Source: Ooceraea biroi (taxonomy: Eukaryota > Arthropoda > Insecta > Hymenoptera > Formicidae). Taken from it: a DNA stretch of 64,000 nt. A program made the position numbers and the translations under genes. Location: assembly GCF_003672135.1 (NCBI RefSeq), contig NC_039513.1, positions 4,960,833 through 5,024,832 of the forward strand. Reading direction: 5' to 3'. The notes beneath the pieces are model-generated. The model was not told the origin of the DNA, did no database searches, and was given only the letters and a program-made list of their open reading frames with translations. The stretch's first letter is position 1, and every line of letters starts with the position of its first letter. This document shows, piece by piece, positions 46,501 to 58,160 of the stretch.

Positions 46501-47480
46501 CCCAGGATAAGGAGGAAAAAAATCGCGCGGACACCTTGCGGAGAGTGAGGTCGGACGGGAGGTCGAAAAACGTGTACAGCTACATGGGGAAACGACTTCG
46601 TGAGGCTCTCCGACGACGTTGACATTCGAACGTACCGTACGGCGGCGGGTGCCGTGAGCTTTGCAGGAAGTCGTGAGCGCGGCGGCGGTTCACAGGCGCA
46701 GCACCGTCCGGAGAACCTGTTTGATTAAGCAAAAATGTCGCTTACCGCACGAGAACAGGTGGGGGAGGAAGGATGGATGAAGAAAGCCGTTGCCGACCGC
46801 CGCCGTCGACGACGACAACCACGACACCGAGGACAACGACGACGACGATAACGGCCGGATTGCTGGCAGGTCTCTCGAGACCGGAGAGCGCGAGAAAGAG
46901 AAGGTGGCGGAATTAACCCGCCGGTGCGGTGGTCAGTATCGGCTCGCGTTTACGAACGTGGAAACGCCGCTTTTTCCGAGGACATCGGCCATTGCATCGG
47001 AACTAATGGCGGGATATATTGTATTTACGAGGGCGCCGCGTCGTCCTCCGAGAAGAGCCGATTAAAACGATCGCGCGGCGCCGTTTTTCACCGTCGGCGT
47101 CGGTGTCGGCGAAAGGGAGAGAGAGCCCCGGGGATCCTGTATAAGGAAGCGCAGCCCGCTACGCCGAACGGACAATGAGCGTGTGCCGCACTGGAAATGA
47201 CATTTGAGCGGCACGAAAAGAGCGAGGCAGTCACCTCGTAAAGGAGGCGCGAGCGATCGTGGAGGCAGGTGGGACAGGGCCGAGAGAGCGACGGCGACGA
47301 CGACGAGCGAGGACGACTGGCAGGATCGATCGATCGGCGGCGTAAGAAGTATCGGCTCGTTATTGTTCACCTTACGACGAGCGACGCGCTTAAAGACCGC
47401 ACGGGATCCCATACGAATTATGCGAGTTATGCGAGTCCGCAAACTGCATCTTTTCACATTATACGAACGTTCGATGATTT
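46500..47480. other. GC/CpG island, possible promoter and 5' exon
   Basis: CpG-dense block with GAC-type repeats (about 46805-46855). Frames are open on both strands. A start codon with an insect-like context lies at 46735 (separate entry). No TATA box or defined start site can be named. Confidence 0.4.
46735..46758 (+). CDS. Possible first coding exon (very weak)
   Basis: CAAAAATGTCG is close to the insect start consensus. Eight codons (MSLTAREQ) run to CAG followed by GTGGGG, a usable but not strong donor. Read through, the frame stops after 37 codons. It is placed here only because of the GC island and start context. Confidence 0.15.
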
Positions 47481-50400
47481 GACAGGGGGTAGTTTCCGAG
47501 ATTCGATAGAACGAGAGATGGAACTATTTTACGACCTTTCCCCCGCGATCGCTCGTGATTGAATCAGAATTCACAGATTTTCGTGGATTACAATTGGAAA
47601 AAGTCTGCTTTTATATAATTGTAACGATAAAAATATGCCATTTTCATGCGTTATATGTACATAGTTGCACTATGTATATTCGTATGTACCGTTAATTAAA
47701 ATTCTGTCACGTCTTTATGTTCTTTCTTGAAATTCTTCGATTCCAATTTTTGAGTAACGAGATCTCATTCTTTAATCGATCATAATTTGATCTTCGACTA
47801 CGTTCTACGTATCTGCACTAAACGAGAAAAACGGGAATCACTGGTTCACCTTCGTTCTCAGTCAACTCCACTCAAGATCGGACTGAATAGCGGTCGAAGC
47901 TGGGTAGTCGATCGCTACCGGCGAGCAGCACGAGGGAGAGCCTGTAATAATTGATTAACCTGGACGGGCATGGAAGAGAGGCTCGCCTGGTGAACGATAA
48001 TGATATTACACTCGCAGTGCAACTCGACTAGAGATCGGTAGGGAGCCGCCGCGCCGCGTCGGTGCGGCTTCCTAGATGCATGACTTGCACTACTTCCGCA
48101 GATCTCACAATCGTTCAAACCGCGAATAAAAGCTACCGTCTGCGGAATAGCGCCTTTGCCTTCGCAGCGAAGCACCCACCACGCGCTTGAGAGAAAAAGA
48201 GAAAGAAAAGAAAGAAACGCGAAGAGACGAGAATAATAATCGACCGCAGAAAAAAGAAACCTCATTAGGCGTTCAGATTCAGCAATAACGTTTAGGAACC
48301 ATCCCGGTGTGCATCTCGTCTCGGGAATTACATTATCGTATAATTGCAACCGAGAATATCGTCGGCGTTAATTCGATAACGAGTCGCGGGCGAGGCGGAA
48401 CGAGCGATCCGAGCTCGAGGATCGCGACGATCGGTGATTCAAAGCCATAATACAAGGCTACGGGATCATGTAATAATAATCGCGCTGTTTATTCAAATGA
48501 GCACCGGCCGTCGGCGTGTCGGTGTTTATACTCGGCGCGGAAGTTGTGTCGCGAGGGCAATAATCACCGTCGCGGATAATCCAACGTGTGTGCGTGCACG
48601 TGAGCGCGTATCGACCCGTTCCTAATATTATTCCTTGCGCATGTACATACCCACAGTAGCCGGGGTACCATGCAACATGCTACGCATGTAGGGTGCATAA
48701 GGAGCTAATAACGTAGTGCGCGTATTCGCTGCGGGCGAATAAGCCGACGTCTTCAGCCGCTGCAACATACGCAACGTATGCATACGAGTCGTTCGATTTT
48801 CATAAACGGATCCCTTTACGCGATGCCGTTATTACGAGACTAACGCGACTAAGGCGACTCCTTTATTGGGCGCTTAATCATCTAGCCGTGTCCGAGCTCG
48901 TTTTCCATCCATGCCACTTACAAACCCTTAAAGCGAAATTTACCGCTCTATTACGGGTCTCTAAGCGCGTGTGTGTGAAATGTTCGAGCTGCTAAGAACA
49001 AAAGTGATCAATCAGGTATCTGATGATCAATCATCGTTCCATTAGACATTGTGGAGAACAAAAAATAATTCGCTTCTTTCCAGAACAAATCTGATCATAC
49101 GTAATCTAAGTAATCATCTCTTTCTAAAACGCTCCGTGGATTTCGTGCAGTTGGAAAGAAGCAGGATTCGACGGTTAAAAGAAAATGGAAAAAGATCTAC
49201 AATAATGCCTGAAGTCTCCACAAAAGGATACGCGGATCTTTACGCTCCGTTGACAGCGTTCCGTTATTATAGGATAGTAACACGGGCGCTTTCTCGAGCG
49301 TTTAAAGAATAGAGACGGCGCGCTCGCAATAAAATCGTAACGCCTCGCGCCATAAATCGCCTCCCACAATAATGGAGCTCGCGCGGATCCCGAATCCTCT
49401 CGAATCGCCGATGCGAGCTCTCTCGTAATTATAACATTCATTCGGACACGTCAACACTCCGCCGAGATAAAGCGCCTCGAAATTGTCCTTGATACGCGTT
49501 ACACGACGCGCCGCCGCCAGTCCGATTACGATTCGCCGGTCACGATTGAACGCGTGAATCTCGATTTAATTATGCCCGCCGGCTGCGTGGTCCAAATGGT
49601 CACGAGATCACGAAAAAAATCATTCGTCAACCGAATCAAGCGCCGTGGTGGTCGAAAAGGGGACCGAAGGGACGAGGGGGACGTCATTACGGGGGGAATG
49701 TGGAATCGTGCGCCCCGATATCATCCGCTCGAGAGAGAAGAAAAGAGAAAGAAAGAGAAAGAGACTACTGTTCCTTCCCTTTTATTTATGAGGCACGCAA
49801 CACCACTTCGGGAACGTTTTAACGAACGGACGGTTCTCTCCTTTATAACAGCACTTCCTCGTACAAATTAAGTGCCTTTCTTCCGATAGTAAACGTCCGC
49901 GCCGGTAATTTAGAGATTTAGAAATTGTTGCATCGCCGTCGTTGACGCCGCGCCCGACAGAAGTAACGATGCTCTCTCCCTGCACGAGCGGGTTGGGCAG
50001 GATCCGCCTGAGAAGTCCGATGCGATCATCGAGAGGTCTATATTTTTCATTCTCTTCTTTTTCTCATCGTAGAAAGTAAAGCCAAGCGCGAATTTGCTGC
50101 GAAGAGACACCGCACTCGGCACTGCGCTCGGTTTTATCTCGGCTCTGGACGTCTTCTCTCGTGCAATTTCTTTTTAGAATACGTTTCGAGAATACATTAA
50201 TTAAATTTGACCAATCACGCTATTTTTTTCTACCGTTAATATTATTTATGTTAAAATGTTTCTCTTAATAGAGATACATTAAGCAAGGCAAGACTGCGAT
50301 TATACGAGAAAATACATTGGTCTGTAGCAATTGGAAAGAAAAGATCCGTACATTGAATTTATGGATATTCAGACGATACACTTTAACGAGCTAATGATAC

Positions 50401-52630
50401 CCTGCGGAAAGTTTCAGAGCGCGCACAAAGCATAACGACGAACTCCAGCGCGGCTAGAATTTTTCCGAGTGTTTCGCCATTCCGGTCGCAGATCGGAGTT
50501 TTTCACAGTGTATCATTAATGTATTACTTTAGCAGCGGGGAGGAAACGTTTCGCGTTTACCGATCGATAGATACGCACGCCTTCAAAACGAGGGGATCTA
50601 TGTTTGGTAGAGTATTACGGTTATATCCCGTGCTTGACGGGGTATTTATTCTCACGAGAGAGACGCATTTAGCGTGCGGTGCTATATTCGCCGCCATATA
50701 TAGATACGGACGCTATAATTATCCGCTATAATCACATCGAATGGAATAATTGATTCCGCTGACGAGCTTTAATAAGGTGCTTCGTACTAGGCGCGCAATA
50801 ATTCACTTGTATACATCCTGGTCTCGCGTGACTGTCAAAACAAGTAGCTCCGAGTCAAGTCGCGATATTACGAAACGGAAAAATTTCCTCTATTAGGGAG
50901 GATATAACGGAAAAGCACGCCAAAGTAACGTTAAACCGGTCGTCGGAGTTATCAACGTTGTATAGCGCAACGACGCTCAACCGTGCGCAGCTACCGATAT
51001 ACCGTGAAGAGTGATACTTTTCGGTGCTGCCATACCGGAAGTGGCGATCGTAAATCCCGCATAGGATACAACTAGAGACGCGCAATGTGCATGGCAATAA
51101 TAATATGATCACGGATCGTTAGCAGGCGTAGCGAGGCATTTCAAGTTCTCGTAATAATCGACAGGGTCGCCCATTGTACCACAGTTTATGACATTACCTG
51201 CGAACAGGTTTTATTAAATTTCACAGAAAGCCTTGTGAAGATTCCCGGCTACAATTGCTGTACAATGGTGCTGATTTCCTTCGTATGCGAGGTCGACGAT
51301 TAATCTCATCTTTTTATTTCTGATGAAAAAACATTTAATTATTATCCACGATGTATGACTGACTTAATATTCACAAATGATGTACTGTGTAAAAATAGAA
51401 TTGTTCTACAGTATGAATACTATTTGATGGGATAGTATTTATGCAATGTATAATTTGTACAATGTGTATGGAAAGAGAAATTAATTCAACTTATCAAAAT
51501 ACATTAAAAATTGAATTTTAAAAAATATGATAAAATAGAAACATTTGTTTTATTCAATTCTTTCACCTACTTTTATTTTATTCCGTTCCCTTTTCCTTTA
51601 TTATCATTATCATAAAATCCTATTCTACGCTTGTGACTTTCCTGTGACACTATGCCAGATATGCAAATATACTTTACGTATATTTTAAAGACTTAAGTAC
51701 GTATTTAGCTGCAGGCAATAAACTGTGAATCTAGCTAATAAAACGCAGATACATCTTAAAGAATACACTTTTTGAGGAGAACGCCTATCAGTCGGACAGA
51801 ACATTTTAAATCGCATTAATTTAGGTGACGTGCATCGGTGTCGAATTCGACGCCGATGAGAATTTTATGCGGGCTTCTCTGGCGCTCGCGCCAAGCAACG
51901 CCACAAGGCACAACTATTTCACATGAGATAACATCCGCGGAAATACCCAACCGCTCCGTTATCCGCCGGTATCCGCGATTCCTGTGGAATCAGTCAGTGA
52001 GTACGTACGGTCGCACGAAGTCGGGGGATTCCAGATATATTCCTTCGTTATCTCATCTAGCTCCGCGGTGGTCGATCGTTACGTGATCATTACGGTCAGC
52101 GGGTCATTGCCACGATCGCTTAGATCCCAATGATAGCGTGCGATCGGAGCACGATTAAAACGAGCGCGGGAGGAAGCCAGGCGGAAAGAATCAGCAGATT
52201 ACACGGCTCGATCGATCATTCGTCTCGGCAATAAATTCTTCTACGCGCATTTACATGTAAATCTCGCGCCGCGGTCCATCGTCCTGGATGCTGCCCCTCG
52301 AGAGAAAGTTCTCTTTGCGATTATAATATTCCAGCTACTTTATTCGAGATGATACCTCCAAGAAAGCAATAAAAAATTCAATAAAATAAGAGAAAGAATG
52401 ATAGACGGTCTATTAATATTTATACGTCTTGTGTCTTACAAAATTACATGAAATTCTATACGCCAGCGGAAAAAAATGTATACAAATTACGTTATTAAAT
52501 TGTAATCAATTTTATATATTTTTAAGGAATCCTTCACATACATATACATATATGTAGTTCGTCAAGGAGTTTTACGTGCAACTGTCATTAATTAAATACA
52601 ATAATTATATAATTGATTAATTTAAGGAAT
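47481..52630. other. Unassigned spacer
   Basis: Alternating AT-rich and CpG-rich DNA. A purine tract (GA/AAG) lies at about 48185-48230 and another at 49735-49765. Frames up to 144 codons in the CpG-rich parts are not recognisable. No gene is supported. Confidence 0.4.
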
Positions 52631-52930
52631 CCCGAGTCGAAATTTTGCGCCTACTTTAATGCTTTTAGCAGTCGTACGAACCTACTTTTAGGAAAATAGA
52701 ACCTAGAACTCTTACATTGAAACTCAAACTCCTACAAACAGATGTTAAGATGCTATTTTGACCCTGCAACATTCGGCTATAATCTTGATCGTAACCTGCT
52801 TTGACGCTCTAGCGGCAAAAAAGGAAATTTCGGACATATTTTAGCGTTAAAGTAGTAGCTAAATAGACGCTGAATAACGCCTCAAATGAAGAATTCGAGG
52901 TTCAATGTAGAACTAAAATTTCGACTCGGG
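52631..52930. mobile_element. MITE-like element with 16-bp perfect TIRs
   Basis: CCCGAGTCGAAATTTT at 52631-52646 is exactly inverted at 52915-52930. Weaker inverted similarity continues inward (CTACTTTAATGCTTTTA against a CTACTTTAACGCTAAAA form, and CTTACATTGAAACTC against CTACATTGAACCTC). The 300-bp size, lack of coding and terminal repeats fit a non-autonomous DNA transposon. GGAAT and GATTC outside the ends may extend the repeat. No clean target duplication is visible. Confidence 0.62.
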
Positions 52931-53810
52931 CTGATTCACATACACATGTATATTTCGTGAAATATAGAAGAGACATTTGTAAATGTACGACTGCCATTAA
53001 TTATTCGATGACAGCTAAAACACACATCAATTCAATCGAGAGCGTACAATTCTGTATATATCGATGTCTCTCAACTGATATTTGACACAGAAAGACGGCC
53101 GCGGCTGTTAATTTCGAACGTCGGAACAGACGAACAAATATTTAGCAAGCTGTCCGCGCGTGCGCGCGATTGAATTCGGACAGAAACGCCAAGCCGAGAC
53201 GAGACGTGAGAAAGAGCTATCGCGCTTCTCTCCGGGACTTTCCGAAGGGAACTTTATCCTAGCCGGATCTGATGGACGTTCGGGCTGTCAATCACGTAAT
53301 TTGAGGATCGGCTGTGGGCCCGCCGTGGCGACCGAAGTAATTGCAGGCTTCTCGGGACTCGCCGACCTCCGCGGACTCGAATAAACACAGAATCTCATCC
53401 GCGTCTGCGTGCAGCCTTAATCGAGCGATAGTGTTTAATTACAGGCCGCACGGTTTTTTTCGGATGATCAATCGATCGATCGATCGGTTGAAGGATGTCT
53501 GGGTTAAGGGTCGAAAAACATATCGGAGCCAGCTATTCAGAAGAGAAACGGTGACTTTTGGAGACTTAGAATTAAGGAAATTTTAACGATTTTATGCACG
53601 AACGCATAAATAAATCTTCTTTCTCACTGTACACAGTAAACTCTCACAAATTGGTAAATATTTGTGCACCAAACTACTTTGCTTCATTTTCAGACTAAAA
53701 CAGAAAAAATGTAAGAGATTTTAGAAATTCGCGTCTGAGATCACCTTGGAAAAGGGAACGTGTGTCTTTGGAAATTAGGACGACTCGCTCCAATTAAGTT
53801 TCCGTTTCAG
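52931..53810. other. Unassigned spacer
   Basis: AT-rich, then CpG-rich from 53090 to 53420, with a short CGAT repeat at 53467-53484. No gene is seen. Confidence 0.4.
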
Positions 53811-53927
53811 ATCCGTTTCTACCGGGAACAAAGGATGACCAGCACATTCAAATGCGAGCTCCAGACACGAGAGAGCGACGACGCGCCGCGAAATAAGGTG
53901 TTCCTGGTCTACCAGCTGTTTAACTGA
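53811..53927 (+). CDS. Possible terminal exon, unknown protein
   Basis: A strong acceptor, AAGTTTCCGTTTCAG, ends at 53810. The phase-0 frame reads 38 codons (IRFYREQRMTSTFKCELQTR... ending VFLVYQLFN) to TGA at 53925-53927, with a normal mix of charged and hydrophobic residues. No start codon precedes it in frame and no family is recognised. An open run this long is common by chance in such DNA, so the acceptor is the main support. Confidence 0.25.
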   Translation: MRFYREQRMTSTFKCELQTRESDDAPRNKVFLVYQLFN

Positions 53928-54080
53928 ACAGCGCGATGGTTGCAACGTGTGTTTACGACACGGGGGGCAGCGCGCCGAGCAGCTCGGCGGCAGACGACGG
54001 ATAATAAATCACGGCCTCGGCAGTCTAACGCGTTCTATTCTGCGCCACGATGGACGAGGTCTACTTTCGAAAACGGAAAA

Positions 54081-54101
54081 ATGGCGGGAGACGCGCGAAT
54101 G
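54081..54101 (+). CDS. Possible short first coding exon (very weak)
   Basis: AAAAATGG is a good start context. Seven codons (MAGDARM) lead to a strong donor, GGTAAGTG. The sequence lies in a CpG-rich stretch. Such start-plus-donor pairs do occur by chance, and no second exon is identified. Confidence 0.15.
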
Positions 54102-54199
54102 GTAAGTGACTTTCGCGGAGGCGAATTGTCACGTCGTCACTGGCGCGAAGACCAGCTTCCGAAAGGCGCAATCGAGCTGCTTTGGCGAGAAGAGTCCTC

Positions 54200-57100
54200 T
54201 TAATCAGATTTGAGCGACGGTTATCACTAGACGAACAATGCAACGAGTGATATTACAATAGGCTGTGTACATTACATTATGATAATGCACGTTACATTAT
54301 AGCGTATTTAAGATTATCATCTTTTGATGAAAAAAATTCTTGACTCGGAAAACATTTCGACTGTTCCCAGCGCGGCTGCGGGTCTTACGGTCGAATTGCA
54401 GCGATCCCGAGAAACGACTTTTCGACACGTCGAGGTAATCCCCGCGTAATTTTATTACCGCGGTCGTGTTTCCCTCGGCGTAGAGGATTTCTATTTGTAA
54501 TACGCGATTTACCAGCCGGAGGAATTCATTTAAGTCCTACCCCCGAGGCCCCGCCGCAGATTTTGTAATGAAACGCAATAAAAGCCGCGGCTACGCGAGA
54601 AGATGACACACGTTCTCGCTGAGTATTCCACCGGTACGCAGATACTCAACGACGGCCGACGGCAGATGTTACGACTGTAAGCCAGGCTGCGAGCGACTGA
54701 CTCGACAGATCTCGCGTAAAAAAGGAAGGCCGAGTATTATGCGGTACCTTCCTCTTCCTAGAGGTAACGAGCGTGCCTAGTAACTCGGGGCTCGGCAATG
54801 AGTCGGGACTTCCGGAAATGTTACACGCTCTCGACGTCGCGCCGCTTCGGACGCGGTTGCCTCTGCGGAGCGACGCGTTCCTCTCGACTCGAGGAGAACC
54901 GGCGAGTTCCAGCTTGGCTCGTGCGATGCGTCCGATGCGCCGAGCACTCGTGCACTCGAGTGCTCTGTCAACTTTACGTGACAAATCTGAATCACATGGT
55001 ATTATTCTTCACGGATGGTCGTCATCGTCAGACGTTTCGGCGTCGTGTACGTGGAATTACAACATCGTGCAGCCTTGATCCTTTGTATTCTCTTTCAAAG
55101 CATCATGTCAATTATATTGAGCTATTAGCATTCCGCTATAATTCCTTATAAGTAAATTTTACTCTTCACTGTGCATGATGGATGTGCATCGTAAAATATT
55201 CGTAAAATATTCTTGAAAACTCCTTTTGCGAGTTGTTAGTAGCGCGACGCGGAAGATCCTTTACTTCGATGATCTCAGTTCAATGATTATACTTAATATT
55301 TTTTTACATGCCTCGCCTTTGTGCACATAGCGTTACATATGGCGGAAAAATCTGAGTGATCGCCGCGGCTGTCGCGACGATTTATCGCGATCCGTAAACG
55401 GAATGAAGGCGGCGCAAAAAAGGCGGCTGAAACGCTCGAGAGAGAAAAAAAACGCTGACCACGGCCTAGGAGAGGTGAGTGTGGAGGCCGACTTCGTGTC
55501 CACTCGTTGTGGCATCTCGAAGGACACGCTGCACGGACTTGTGCCGATCGCGATTGAGAGAAAAGTAGGCGCGAAAGCTTAGGATCGCAAAACGCGCATC
55601 GAGCAAGGAATCACGAGATTATCCGTACGTCGATCGATCGAGAATCTGTGAGACGCGTGTGAATCGTCTAGAGGAGAATATGCCTTCGAGCGTGAATCTC
55701 GACAAAGCGATTCCTCTCATGTGACGGGGAAATCGAATTGCAGACGCACCTCGTTCCGACGTGTGCACCGAGCTATCCTTATATGAGAGAAAGAGATGCG
55801 TGCGCGAATCGAATTTCGCACGCCCATCTGCAATCTGCATATGCATTTTGGGAGCGTGTGAGGAAACAGCAATTCGCTGTAACATATCCCTTTCTACTTC
55901 TAATTTCGCGCGACGGGTCAGAAACGCGAGTCGATACGTACACGAGTTGATGTTTGCACCGTGAGATTGTCAGCGCGACTTGGCGAGCTGCAACTTTCCC
56001 TCTAATTCGATGTCGACGTTTCCTCTGACGAAAATTTCATATGTAACATCCTGTCTTTTTTAGAAATTAATTTGACAGCTTCGAGATTATGTCAGTTTTC
56101 ATTTATTCATACATGTAGAACGTCATTCGTAAACATATTGTAATCTGCAGTTACTTTCCATATATGTCTATATACTATATGTATGGACGAGGATTATTAA
56201 ATTTGCAATCAAGAAGTCTAGCAATAATTTACGAATATCTCAAACTTCGCAAAATTCCACAAAGTCATGAAAACATGCTCTTGAGAACATGACAAAGTCT
56301 TTTGATTCGTGCCGGTTGTCGGTTAAAAAGAAGCTACAAAAACACATTAGTGGAAGAAGACACATATATAACAGCAGCAGAACGAAGCGCACTGCAGTGG
56401 AAAAAGAACGTAAGAACACGACAGTTGGCGTAGAGGAAGCAAGGAAGAGCTGAAATCATCATTCTCCCGTGTGAAACCTCCCGAGGTTACAATACCGCAA
56501 GCGGCGAGTTAGGGTGTGCTTATGGTAAACCTGTGCTTTAACGAAAAGTCGCTTCACCGGATTCACAAGCGAAACTCTTTCGAGCCGAGCTATCTCCTCA
56601 GGAAGCTCACACGGACCAATAAAGAACGAGTAAATTCATCTCTTTGAAACAAGGAAACTAATTTGCAAAGAAAAAAAGAAAACTTCAATCTTTACATGAT
56701 TTTACACAATGTGGTCTTCTAGCTAGACAGCTAATAAGAGTGACGATGTACATAATATTAACCCAATGCGTTTCCTACGTGCGTGGAAAGGGCGTGAACG
56801 TCTTGCGGTTCAATGCGTATTAATGCGAGAGCAATTCCGTGCGCATCTGCGGCCACACCTCGCGCGGCATGCGCTGCGCGTTTGCGGCCAACCGGATTGC
56901 GCGACATGTAAATTCGTAGAGCAAAACCGCGAGCCAGAACGACCACGAGGAGGAACGCGAGGCGGCAGAAGGAGGGGAAAAGACACGGTGAAGGTGGAGG
57001 CGCGAGTTTTGAGCTCTTCGACGCTGGATTAAAATGCCATTGGCGAAAACGTGCTACGGGCATCCTCCAAGGCGAGCCATATTTCGATACCGACACGATC

Positions 57101-58160
57101 GTGCTCCTCCGCGGAGCGCGATCGTATCACCTTACGATCATGTTTTCTCCTAGATCGTGCGCGATCTCGATTTGTTGTCTGCGCGTTCTCGTCCCTTACG
57201 CGAAATCCCGAACAGTCCTCGAGAAAACGATGATCGTCGATGGTAATTACCGATGGAAAATGCAACATGTGTCAGAAAATGTCTACATATACTTATTATG
57301 TGGGAGATACATAAAATGCATGTATCTTAATCGATAAGAGTATACTGATAAATCTTGAAAGTTGATCATGATCATGATAGAATCTCATAGATCAGAGAAA
57401 ATAAATCGAGATTTACATCGCGAAAATTAGAGCAGCATTTCTAGCGCTCTGAGAGATGCTCCGAATGTAAAGTAAAATTTTTAAGATCTTCATTATAAAA
57501 TGACGGCATGCTTTCGAAACTGCAGTGAAACTGTATGATGAATGATAAATTAGCACTAAGCACGTTTCCGATGCAAATTGAAAAGACGCACAGTTGCTAC
57601 CGTACATTAAAATCCCGTTTGTGCTATGTGTTCTTTACAATCAACGTTTCGCTTAAATAGGTATTCATGTATTCTGATACATTCCAGTGCGCCACGTACG
57701 TACGCGCGATGCTAAAGCGCAGCGCGTGAAAAGATTTCAAGTCGGTCTTCTTTCTTCGCGCATGCATTTATCATTGCAGTCATCCTTAGGCTGCAAATAA
57801 TGCAGCTGGTTAAGTGCACTCCCCTTTGATCCGTGAACGATCTAACATCGCGCGGCCACGCTGTATCCCTATACATCTCTTCCGAGAGCTACATACCGCG
57901 TATAGTATCACGTACAAATCCATCTACTCGAAAGAGTCGACGACACTCTGAACTGCGTGCAAAATTTATCTAAAGATCGAGGAATAAATTACGATCCCGC
58001 GTAACAATATTGTTATAAATTTTTATTTTATTTCTTGTTCATGCACTTCATACTTTTTTTCATAAACGAGAAGTCTAGATTAAAAGTTTTTTATAAATAA
58101 TCCAATTTCTTGGTCATCAGAGTGACGTCATGCTAAATCACGTAAGGCCATCCATTTGAG
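54200..58160. other. Unassigned spacer
   Basis: CpG-rich pieces (54360-55000, 55330-55600, 56760-57200) and AT-rich pieces alternate. Open frames up to 117 codons overlap on both strands without motifs. Confidence 0.4.
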
